A stretch of DNA of 11,516 bases from Ignavibacteria bacterium (GTDB lineage: Bacteria; Bacteroidota; Ignavibacteria; Tepidaquicellales; OLB5). Positions 1 through 6,218 of the stretch are shown here, in pieces. How positions within the stretch are numbered: the first letter of the stretch is position 1; every line of letters begins with the position of its first letter. The DNA is taken from positions 457-11,972 of the forward strand of contig JAOADS010000052.1 of assembly GCA_026417195.1 (NCBI GenBank), in the 5' to 3' direction. The notes under the pieces were generated by a model, which saw nothing but the letters and a program-made list of their open reading frames with translations, ran no database searches and had not been told where the DNA came from. The translations under genes were made by a program, and so were the position numbers.

Positions 1-740
1 TGCTTCTGGAAAATCTTTCCTCGCAGGAGAGCAGATGTCTTGTAGTTACAGGCGAGGATAAAACCAAAACAGCAAAATTCGTATGTTCAAAGTTCAGACC
101 AGACGTTATAATAATTGATGACGGTTTTCAGCACAGGAAACTCGGAAGAGACCTTGATATTGTTCTGGTAGCTTCTGAAGAATCACATCATCTTCTGCCT
201 TACGGAAGACTTCGTGAACCTCTCGGAAATATTTCAAGAGCTGACCTTATAATAAGAAACATGAAATTCACTGAAAATCCCGGAGGAACCGATAAACCAG
301 ATCATAAAACCACCGAGATAAAGTATGTTACTGACGGATTGTTTGATATAAGAGGCGAAAAGCTAATTCCTGAAAAAAATACGCCGGCGTTAATTTTTTC
401 AGGGATAGGAGACCCGCAGTCTTTCCAAATGGCAGCAGAAAGTCTCGGAGTAAATATTAAAAACACCTTCGTATTCAGAGATCACTATAACTTTACTTCT
501 GACGATATCAGGGCAATAATGAACCGCTTTGAATCAGAGTCTGCAGAACTAATAATCACAACTCATAAGGATTTCATCAGAATGAAAAATTCTGAACTTG
601 CTTTAAAAAACCCAAGTGATAATATTTACAGGAAACTTCTTTTTGAATTACCTTTGTATTACCTGAAAATAAAAATCCAGATAACCAGAAATTACGATAA
701 TCTGGAAAAACAACTTGAATTATTGATAAGACTGATTTGA
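1..740 (+). CDS. lpxK: Tetraacyldisaccharide 4'-kinase LpxK, 5' end missing
   Basis: LpxK phosphorylates the 4' position of the lipid A disaccharide at the inner face of the cytoplasmic membrane, a late step of the Raetz pathway. The visible frame begins at base 3 and gives about 245 residues of a protein usually near 330, so the start and the Walker A loop lie upstream of the window. Recognisable blocks are DDGFQHRKLGRDLDIVL (from base 117), the LLPYGRLREPL stretch followed by RAD, a GIGDPQSF block near base 404, FRDHYNF with its His at 483-485, and TTHKD where most members have TTEKD. The reading frame is continuous across base 261, so the Met there is internal and not the start. The stop TGA (738-740) shares one base with the next ATG, indicating translational coupling. 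Confidence is high because of the DDGFQH and REPL motifs. Confidence 0.95.
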   Translation, partial: LLENLSSQESRCLVVTGEDKTKTAKFVCSKFRPDVIIIDDGFQHRKLGRDLDIVLVASEESHHLLPYGRLREPLGNISRADLIIRNMKFTENPGGTDKPDHKTTEIKYVTDGLFDIRGEKLIPEKNTPALIFSGIGDPQSFQMAAESLGVNIKNTFVFRDHYNFTSDDIRAIMNRFESESAELIITTHKDFIRMKNSELALKNPSDNIYRKLLFELPLYYLKIKIQITRNYDNLEKQLELLIRLI

Positions 741-1426
741 TGAAAAAACAAGTAGCAGTTTCAAAAAGTAACTCAAAATTTCAGAAATATCTTGAATGGC
801 TGGAAGAAAACAATGTGAACTATCTGATTCTTGATTGGGAGAAAAATAACGTTGATGATATAAAAAAATGCAGTTCTCTTATTCTTACCGGCGGAGTTGA
901 CATATATCCGGAGCTTTATAATGACTGGGATGACGGCAGCTCTGAAGAGTTATATATACCTGAAAGAGACGGTTTTGAATTTAAAATACTGGAATATGCT
1001 CTTGAACACAAATATCCCGTTCTCGGTATATGCAGAGGTATGCAGTTAATAAATTGTAAGCTCGGCGGCAATCTGATCAGCGATCTTGAGACAATAAGGG
1101 GAGTCAATCACAGAAAAATCAGTGATACTGAAGAAAGAATACACGAGATTAAAGTTATGCCTGATACTCTGCTTTTTGAAATAACACGCACGGAAAGCGG
1201 AACTGTAAACAGTTCACATCATCAAGCTGTTGACAGATTAGGTGAAGGATTAATGATTAGTGCGAAATCATCAGATGGCGTAACTGAGGCAATAGAGTTG
1301 TCAGACAAAGCCGGTAAAACCTTCCTGCTAGGAATCCAGTGGCATCCTGAAAGAATGAAAGACAAACAGAATTCTTTTGCAAAAAACATAATAGAAAGAT
1401 TCATTACTGAAACTGATAAAAGATGA
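740..1426 (+). CDS. Class I glutamine amidotransferase-like hydrolase (peptidase C26 / gamma-glutamyl hydrolase family)
   Basis: The 228-residue protein has the full catalytic set of the C26 family. LTGGVDIYPELY lies at residues 49-60, the nucleophile elbow GICRGMQL has Cys98, SSHHQAV is at 158-164, and GIQWHPER supplies His202 and Glu204. Relatives (PuuD-like) hydrolyse gamma-glutamyl amide bonds, for example of gamma-glutamyl-GABA. The substrate here cannot be read from sequence. There is no synthase domain and no signal peptide, so it is probably a free-standing cytoplasmic hydrolase. The ATG at 740 overlaps the lpxK stop by one base; a TTG three bases upstream is a less likely start. Its own stop overlaps the next start in an ATGA. 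Its place inside an envelope operon suggests, without proving, a peptidoglycan or envelope-linked gamma-glutamyl substrate rather than polyamine degradation. Confidence 0.85.
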   Translation: MKKQVAVSKSNSKFQKYLEWLEENNVNYLILDWEKNNVDDIKKCSSLILTGGVDIYPELYNDWDDGSSEELYIPERDGFEFKILEYALEHKYPVLGICRGMQLINCKLGGNLISDLETIRGVNHRKISDTEERIHEIKVMPDTLLFEITRTESGTVNSSHHQAVDRLGEGLMISAKSSDGVTEAIELSDKAGKTFLLGIQWHPERMKDKQNSFAKNIIERFITETDKR

Positions 1427-2205
1427 ATAATTTCCTTCCTATATATTTTCTTGTTATATCCCTGACCCTGATTTCATGTTCAGCAACAAAACCAGACGAA
1501 AACTTACCATATATTACAGTTGCCGAACTCAAAGAAAAGTTAAATTCAGCCTATGATAAAATTAACAGTTTAGAAGCCTACGGAAGTATTTCATTTGACT
1601 CTCCCGAACAGTCCGGATCAGGTTCATTTGAGCTGAAAATTCGTAAACCAGATACTCTTTACATAAAAATTGAGGGACCTTTCGGTATCTCTGTCGCAAA
1701 TGCCCTGATAACAAGAAATGATTTTATTTACTATAACGTTCAGGAAAATACTGTAATAAGAGGACCAAGTAGTGAACTTAATATAGGAGCAATTCTGAAA
1801 ATAAAAGCGTCCTTCGGGCAATTGATAAATGGTTTAACCGGAAATTTCAGATTAGATGGGACAGAAAACGACACTGTCTTTGCAAAGGTTGAAAACGGAA
1901 ACTATATAATAGAAAACGTAATTGCTTCAGGCTATGAAAAATTCTTTATCTCGCCTGAACTTCTCTTTAAAAGATATGAATACCGCAGTTCAGATAATTT
2001 AAGTGTGCTTGAAACAGATTATTCAAAATATTTTCTCCAAGAAAATCTGAATACTGCTTTATATTTTCCAGGAAAGGTAACGATTAAAAACAAATCCAAA
2101 AAGCAAAATATATATCTGGAATATGAAAGCGTAAATTTCAACAAAGCTGGAATGAAATTCAGCATGAAGATACCTTCTTCAGCAAAACAACTGAAATGGG
2201 ATTGA
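1423..2205 (+). CDS. Outer-membrane-type lipoprotein, LolA/LolB-like (DUF4292-type)
   Basis: The 260-residue protein starts with a short hydrophobic segment (residues 4-18) and a lipobox LISC with the modified Cys at 19, followed by Ser20, so it should be a signal peptidase II lipoprotein. The n-region MNNFLPIYF has no Lys or Arg, which is unusual. The mature part is rich in beta strands: an early helix (about 33-50), then YGSISFDS, GSFELKIRKPDTLYIKIEGP and similar alternating stretches. This resembles the LolA/LolB half-barrel and the DUF4292 proteins often found beside EnvC-like peptidases in Bacteroidota-related genomes. A role in carrying lipoproteins or another lipid across the periplasm is inferred from fold resemblance only. 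It overlaps the upstream gene by 4 nt and the downstream one by 10 nt. Lipoprotein status is fairly sure; family assignment is moderate. Confidence 0.75.
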   Translation: MNNFLPIYFLVISLTLISCSATKPDENLPYITVAELKEKLNSAYDKINSLEAYGSISFDSPEQSGSGSFELKIRKPDTLYIKIEGPFGISVANALITRNDFIYYNVQENTVIRGPSSELNIGAILKIKASFGQLINGLTGNFRLDGTENDTVFAKVENGNYIIENVIASGYEKFFISPELLFKRYEYRSSDNLSVLETDYSKYFLQENLNTALYFPGKVTIKNKSKKQNIYLEYESVNFNKAGMKFSMKIPSSAKQLKWD

Positions 2206-3356
2206 TAAGAACAATAAAATACTTAATAATATTCATCACCATTACAGCTGCTACCTATGAGGAAATTCTAACCGACAAAAGGAAACAGGTAGAAATTTAT
2301 GAGAAAATCATATCTGAGAACCGGCTTGAATACAAAGAAACTGAATCCGAAATCGCCCGGCTTAAGTCACGTCTTGACAGCCTTGAATCAGCATATTCTT
2401 CAATTATGGAATTCCTGAAAAACTATGAAAATGAAACCTATATGACTCCTGAACAGATCGCTGTTGAAACAAATATGATAATTTATCTTGCTGAAGAAGT
2501 GGAAAGAATTCAGGAAAGCTTCAGGAAAAAAGTTGTGAGTCTTTATAAATATGGCAAGAATTATGAACTGGAACTCTTACTCTCATCAAAAACACCGAAT
2601 GAATACATCAGAAGAAATCAATATCTTCAGAAATTTTCTCAAAACAGAAAGAAGGAGTTAAGAGAACTAAAAGCAAAGAAATTCATACTGGAAGAAAAGA
2701 AAAAAATGTTATCCCTTTCAACTTCCACAAAAAGATTTTATGTGGAAAACAGAAGAAAGGAAAAGTCTCAGCTTGAAGGTATAATATCAGACATCAAACA
2801 GAAGTTATCAGAGCTTTCTGATAAATCAGAAAAAATCATCCTTAAAATATCGCTTTATGAAAGTAATCTGAATTCTGTTATAAATTTCATTTCAAACTTT
2901 CAGAATAATAAAGACAGCTTCAAAGGTTCAAAAACCATAAGGTTGAATTATTCCGGTGATTTCTCAAATCTAAAAGGAAAACTGAACTTCCCTGTTGACG
3001 CAGGAATAGCAAGAGAACCGTACGGAAGTCAGTTCAGTTCTGGTGTGGAAATAAATAACTCAAGCATAGGCATATCCGTGGCATTCGGCTCCAGGGTATA
3101 CGCAGTAGCTTCCGGTATCGTTACACTAACAGGAGAAGTTCCCTATTACGGTAAAACCGTGATAATTAGTCATGGCAACGGCTATCGAACAGTTTATTCA
3201 TGTCTCAGTGAAATTAGTGTAAAGCCCGGAGAAGAGATTAAACTTAATCAGGTGATCGGAAAATCAGGTATGACTTCGGAGGCTCAGATATTGTATTTCG
3301 GCATATGGAAGGATACAACTCCGCTTAATCCGGAAGAGTGGATAAGGTCAGACTAA
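2196..3356 (+). CDS. EnvC-like murein hydrolase activator: coiled coil plus degenerate LytM (M23) domain
   Basis: The 386-residue protein has an N-terminal hydrophobic signal (MGLIRTIKYLIIFITITAA). A long charged coiled coil spans roughly residues 25-235 and a LytM/M23-like domain spans about 259-386. Domain landmarks are KLNFPVD, VYAVASGIVTLTG, VIISHGNGYRTVYS, VIGKSGM and a terminal LYFGIW followed by LNPEEWI, which closely parallels the C-terminus of E. coli EnvC. The zinc ligands of active M23 enzymes are missing: the HxxxD site reads SSGVE (Ser281, Glu285) and the HxH site reads ILY (Ile365, Tyr367). It is therefore likely a non-catalytic activator of cell-wall amidases acting in the periplasm during division. 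The start overlaps the lipoprotein gene by 10 nt; an in-frame TTG at 2202 is a possible alternative. The stop TAA overlaps the stop of the convergent gene. Confidence 0.88.
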   Translation: MGLIRTIKYLIIFITITAATYEEILTDKRKQVEIYEKIISENRLEYKETESEIARLKSRLDSLESAYSSIMEFLKNYENETYMTPEQIAVETNMIIYLAEEVERIQESFRKKVVSLYKYGKNYELELLLSSKTPNEYIRRNQYLQKFSQNRKKELRELKAKKFILEEKKKMLSLSTSTKRFYVENRRKEKSQLEGIISDIKQKLSELSDKSEKIILKISLYESNLNSVINFISNFQNNKDSFKGSKTIRLNYSGDFSNLKGKLNFPVDAGIAREPYGSQFSSGVEINNSSIGISVAFGSRVYAVASGIVTLTGEVPYYGKTVIISHGNGYRTVYSCLSEISVKPGEEIKLNQVIGKSGMTSEAQILYFGIWKDTTPLNPEEWIRSD

Positions 3357-3523
3357 GTTTGGTTATGTAACTTTTTTAACTTCATACTTATTTTCTTTCT
3401 TTGTTTAGACGACATTTTAAGTTTGAACTCATGCATTTTCCCTAACCACTCAAGTTTCTTTTCAGGCGAGATTTTCATAAATTTGCTGATTCTCTCTTCC
3501 TTTGTTTCCCATTTTGTAATCAT
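3353..3523 (-). CDS. Small basic helical protein (56 aa), partner of the adjacent nucleotidyltransferase
   Basis: This short gene reads from ATG at 3523-3521 to TAG at 3355-3353. It starts MITKWETKEERISKFMKISP, continues EKKLEWLGKMHEF and ends with a Lys/Arg-rich tail including SSKQRKKISMKLKKL. It is predicted to be almost entirely helical and strongly basic. Its ATG overlaps the TGA of the upstream nucleotidyltransferase by 4 nt (ATGA), so the two are almost certainly co-translated. A pattern of SPEKKLEWL followed by an EF and a basic helix is one I recall for small proteins encoded beside AbiEii/DUF6036-like nucleotidyltransferases, but I cannot confirm this by search. The function is unknown: antitoxin, toxin or subunit are all possible. 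It has no homology that I can use for a firm call. Confidence 0.7.
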   Translation of the reverse strand: MITKWETKEERISKFMKISPEKKLEWLGKMHEFKLKMSSKQRKKISMKLKKLHNQT

Positions 3524-4017
3524 AGCTTTTCAGACAATTTTTTTACAATTTTTAATTCTTCTATATCTAGCTTATCAACAGTTCTTGCTGATTTCTTTTT
3601 CATTTTTATAAGATTATCTATAGATATAACTGGTATAACCAAACCTCCTGCTTTTACTTTAACTGCATCTTTAATTGCTTCTTCATAACTTACCGGAGTA
3701 TCTATGATAATATCCACAGCTTTCATCTCATAGTCCATATAGAAATTGAAAGCTTTCATGTTTTTCTTTTTTATGAATTCTTCCTTCGTATTTGTATCGG
3801 CAATACTTATAAAATCTACCGGCACCCGTGTTTTATAACCTTGATTGGTCAGAATATCAAATATTTTTTTAAGGTTACGCTTACTCAGTTCAGTTAGAAT
3901 ATCCAGATCATACGTTGTACGCAATGCTCCGAGTAAGTTTACAGCAAAGCCCCCTACAACAACATACTTAACTTTCCTCTGATTAAATGTCCGGAATATC
4001 TCTTCATAAAAAATCAT
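3520..4017 (-). CDS. MNT-superfamily nucleotidyltransferase (AbiEii/DUF6036-like)
   Basis: The 165-residue protein has the minimal nucleotidyltransferase signature. VVVGGFAVNLLG (residues 19-30) holds the Gly-Gly loop, RTTYDLDIL (33-41) holds the DxD metal site (Asp37, Asp39), and AVDIII holds a third acidic residue at Asp102. The C-terminal helix IDNLIKMKKKSARTVDKLDI (133-152) matches the Lys/Arg- and Asp-rich helix typical of DUF6036/AbiEii-type proteins. Family members transfer nucleotides to RNA, protein or small molecules, and some act as toxins or antitoxins; the target here is unknown. I chose the ATG at 4017. An upstream in-frame TTG (4029) would place the start inside a perfect palindrome. 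There is no clear Shine-Dalgarno site. It is co-oriented with, and overlaps, the 56-residue gene downstream, while the divergent groE promoter lies upstream. Confidence 0.82.
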   Translation of the reverse strand: MIFYEEIFRTFNQRKVKYVVVGGFAVNLLGALRTTYDLDILTELSKRNLKKIFDILTNQGYKTRVPVDFISIADTNTKEEFIKKKNMKAFNFYMDYEMKAVDIIIDTPVSYEEAIKDAVKVKAGGLVIPVISIDNLIKMKKKSARTVDKLDIEELKIVKKLSEKL

Positions 4018-4018
4018 A

Positions 4019-4034
4019 AATATTTGCAAATATT
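4019..4034. promoter_or_regulatory. Perfect 16-bp palindrome abutting the nucleotidyltransferase start codon
   Basis: AATATTTG followed directly by CAAATATT forms an uninterrupted dyad one base upstream of the ATG (4017-4015 on the minus strand). It occupies the position of the ribosome-binding site. It could be an operator for a protein that represses its own operon, as many toxin-antitoxin modules do, or a translational control hairpin. The dyad itself is certain; the function is inferred. Confidence 0.5.
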
Positions 4035-4098
4035 GTTAAAGAAAAAAAAGAAAACAATTGCTTAACATTCAAATTCCGAAATAACTTTTTTACATTCA

Positions 4099-4127
4099 TT
4101 GACAATTGGAACTTTTTTAATTATTTT
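4099..4127 (+). promoter_or_regulatory. Sigma-70-like promoter of groESL
   Basis: A perfect TTGACA (-35) at 4099-4104 is separated by 17 bp from TATTTT (-10, 4 of 6 matches) at 4122-4127. The predicted start of transcription falls inside the CIRCE element, the usual arrangement for HrcA-regulated chaperonin operons. Confidence 0.7.
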
Positions 4128-4152
4128 AGCACTCTCATAGTTAGGGTGCTAA
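4126..4152. promoter_or_regulatory. CIRCE operator (HrcA binding site)
   Basis: TTAGCACTC (4126-4134), a 9-bp spacer and GGGTGCTAA (4144-4152) match the CIRCE consensus TTAGCACTC-N9-GAGTGCTAA with one mismatch in the right arm. The element sits 66 bp upstream of groES and overlaps the -10 box. HrcA bound here should repress groESL until heat or misfolded protein titrates GroEL away. hrcA itself is not in the window. Confidence 0.95.
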
Positions 4153-4218
4153 AAGTATTCCATTCTTTCTAAACTTATAAATTATCTTAATTTAAAACTA
4201 TAAAAAGGAGATAAAGCT

Positions 4219-4506
4219 ATGAACTTAACACCATTAGGAGACAGGGTGATCGTAAAGCCCAAGGCTCCCGAAGAAAAAACAAAGGGAGGAATTATCCTTC
4301 CAGACACCGCAAAAGAAAAACCTATGGAAGGTGAAGTAGTTGCAGTAGGAAATGGCAGAGTTGATGAATCCGGAAAGAGAATAGCTATGGACTTAAAAGT
4401 TGGTGACAAAGTTTTGTACGGAAAGTATTCCGGAACTGAAATTAAAATCAACGATGAGGAATACCTCATCATGCGTGAAAGTGATGTTTACGCAATAATT
4501 AAGTAA
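4219..4506 (+). CDS. groES: Co-chaperonin GroES (Hsp10)
   Basis: The 95-residue protein is a full-length GroES. It begins MNLTPLGDRVIVKPKAPEEK, has the mobile loop KTKGGIILPDTAKEKP (about residues 20-35) that contacts the GroEL apical domain, then GEVVAVGNG and VGDKVLYGKYSGTEIK, and ends VYAIIK. It forms the heptameric lid of the folding chamber in the cytoplasm. A strong AAGGAG site (4205-4210) lies 8 nt before the ATG. It is the first gene of the groESL operon, 25 bp upstream of groEL, under the CIRCE/HrcA control element. Nothing in it looks abnormal. Confidence 0.98.
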   Translation: MNLTPLGDRVIVKPKAPEEKTKGGIILPDTAKEKPMEGEVVAVGNGRVDESGKRIAMDLKVGDKVLYGKYSGTEIKINDEEYLIMRESDVYAIIK

Positions 4507-4531
4507 AAATTAAAAAAAGAAGGAGAATAAT

Positions 4532-6169
4532 ATGTCAGCAAAATTAATTAACTTTGATACAGAAGCCCGGAGCGCCTTGAAACGCGGCGTTGACAAACTT
4601 GCCAACGCTGTGAAAGTTACTCTCGGGCCTAAAGGCAGAAACGTAGCAATAGATAAAAAGTTCGGTGCACCCACTGTAACAAAAGACGGTGTTACAGTTG
4701 CTAAGGAAATAGAACTCGAAGATCCCATTGAAAATATGGGTGCTCAGATGGTTAAGGAAGTAGCCTCAAAGACCTCAGATGTTGCCGGTGACGGTACAAC
4801 CACAGCTACCGTACTTGCCCAGGCGATTTATACAGAAGGCTACAAGAACGTTACAGCAGGTGCTAATCCGATGGAACTGAAAAGAGGAATTGATCTGGCA
4901 GTTGCAAAAGTTGTTGAGGAGCTGAAGAAACTCTCAAAGAACATAGATAAAAGCAGCAAAACAGAAATTGCCCAGGTCGGTTCAATTTCTGCAAACAATG
5001 ATCATCAGATAGGTGAGCTTATAGCGGATGCAATGATGAAGGTTGGTACAGACGGAGTTATCACAGTTGAGGAGGCAAAAGGTACTGAAACCACAGTTGA
5101 TATTGTTGAAGGAATGCAGTTTGACAGAGGCTATCTTTCACCTTACTTCGTAACTGATGCTGATTCAATGGAAGCAGTTCTGGAAGATCCTTACATCCTC
5201 ATACATGATAAGAAAATCTCTTCAATGAAAGACCTTCTCCCTGTTCTTGAAAAAGTTGCACAATCCGGAAGAAGTCTTTTAATCATAGCTGAAGATGTTG
5301 AAGGTGAAGCTCTTGCAACACTTGTTGTTAACAAGTTAAGAGGAACCCTGAGAATCGCTGCTGTTAAAGCTCCCGGATTCGGTGACAGAAGGAAAGCTAT
5401 GCTTGAAGATATTGCAATACTTACAAACGGAACCGTTATCAGTGAGGAGAAAGGATTTAAACTTGAAAATGCTACATTAAGTTACCTCGGAACTGCTAAG
5501 AAAGTAGTTATTGATAAGGACAATACTACCATAGTTGAAGGTGCCGGAAAGAAAGAAGATATAAAGAAACGCATTAATGAAATAAAAGCTCAGATTGAAA
5601 AAACAACAAGTGATTATGACAAGGAAAAACTTCAGGAACGCCTCGCTAAACTTTCTGGTGGTGTTGCAGTTCTGAAAGTAGGTGCAGCAACTGAAGTTGA
5701 GATGAAAGAAAAGAAAGCAAGAGTTGAAGATGCACTACATGCAACACGTGCAGCAGTTGAGGAAGGAATAGTTCCGGGCGGCGGAGTTGCATTCATCAGA
5801 GTAGCAGGTGCACTGGATAAAGTTAAGACCGAAAATGAAGATCAGAAAATAGGTGTTGATATAATCAGGAAAGCTATTGAATCACCGCTCAGACAAATTG
5901 TTGAGAATGCAGGTATAGAAGGCTCAGTTGTAGTTAATAAAATCAAGGAAGGAAAAGATGATTTCGGATTCAATGCTTTGACAGAACAATATGAAAATCT
6001 TATAAAGTCCGGTGTTATAGATCCGACCAAGGTTACAAGGGTAGCTCTTGAAAACGCTGCTTCAGTAGCTTCAATGTTGCTTACCACAGAAGCTGTAGTT
6101 TGCGAGAAACCAGAAAAAGAAAAACCAGCTCCGATGCCTCCGGGCGGCGGATACGGTGACATGTATTAA
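4532..6169 (+). CDS. groEL: Chaperonin GroEL (Hsp60)
   Basis: The 545-residue ATP-dependent chaperonin is collinear with E. coli GroEL near its N-terminus. TLGPKGRNVAIDK (residues 30-42) leads to Asp52 in TKDGVTVAKEIE. Asp87 lies in DVAGDGTTTATVLAQ, and the late ATP-site Asp is in RVEDALHATRAAVEEG, followed by PGGGVAF. It forms double heptameric rings that fold proteins with GroES. A GAAGGAG site (4519-4525) stands 6 nt before the ATG. The C-terminal tail ends PMPPGGGYGDMY, a single short glycine patch rather than the multiple GGM repeats of many GroELs. Transcription ends at the hairpin starting at 6189. There is one copy in the window and no sign of frameshift. Confidence 0.99.
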   Translation: MSAKLINFDTEARSALKRGVDKLANAVKVTLGPKGRNVAIDKKFGAPTVTKDGVTVAKEIELEDPIENMGAQMVKEVASKTSDVAGDGTTTATVLAQAIYTEGYKNVTAGANPMELKRGIDLAVAKVVEELKKLSKNIDKSSKTEIAQVGSISANNDHQIGELIADAMMKVGTDGVITVEEAKGTETTVDIVEGMQFDRGYLSPYFVTDADSMEAVLEDPYILIHDKKISSMKDLLPVLEKVAQSGRSLLIIAEDVEGEALATLVVNKLRGTLRIAAVKAPGFGDRRKAMLEDIAILTNGTVISEEKGFKLENATLSYLGTAKKVVIDKDNTTIVEGAGKKEDIKKRINEIKAQIEKTTSDYDKEKLQERLAKLSGGVAVLKVGAATEVEMKEKKARVEDALHATRAAVEEGIVPGGGVAFIRVAGALDKVKTENEDQKIGVDIIRKAIESPLRQIVENAGIEGSVVVNKIKEGKDDFGFNALTEQYENLIKSGVIDPTKVTRVALENAASVASMLLTTEAVVCEKPEKEKPAPMPPGGGYGDMY

Positions 6170-6188
6170 TCAACCGCAAAATTTAATT

Positions 6189-6218
6189 AAAAGCCCTGTA
6201 TGATTGCAGGGCTTTTTT
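6189..6218. terminator. Bidirectional intrinsic terminator between groEL and the SDR gene
   Basis: AAAAGCCCTG (6189-6198) pairs perfectly with CAGGGCTTTT (6207-6216) around an 8-nt loop, followed by a run of six T (6213-6218). On the minus strand the same stem is followed by TTTTAATTAAAT, so it can also end the mutase/SDR operon. The minus-strand stop codon TAA (6219-6217) overlaps its edge. Confidence 0.92.

Noticed and set aside
261..740. A separate gene starting at the Met at 261
   Set aside because: The same frame is open from the start of the window and encodes conserved LpxK motifs before this Met, so it is an internal residue.
3356..3377. AAGTT...AACTTTTTT as a terminator for the envC-like gene
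   Set aside because: The stem is only 5 bp, mostly A-T, and lies within the small minus-strand coding region; too weak to call.
3423..3611. Plus-strand ORF rich in Phe and Leu, resembling a small membrane protein
   Set aside because: It lies antisense to the small basic protein and the nucleotidyltransferase; the hydrophobic look comes from reverse-reading Lys-rich codons.
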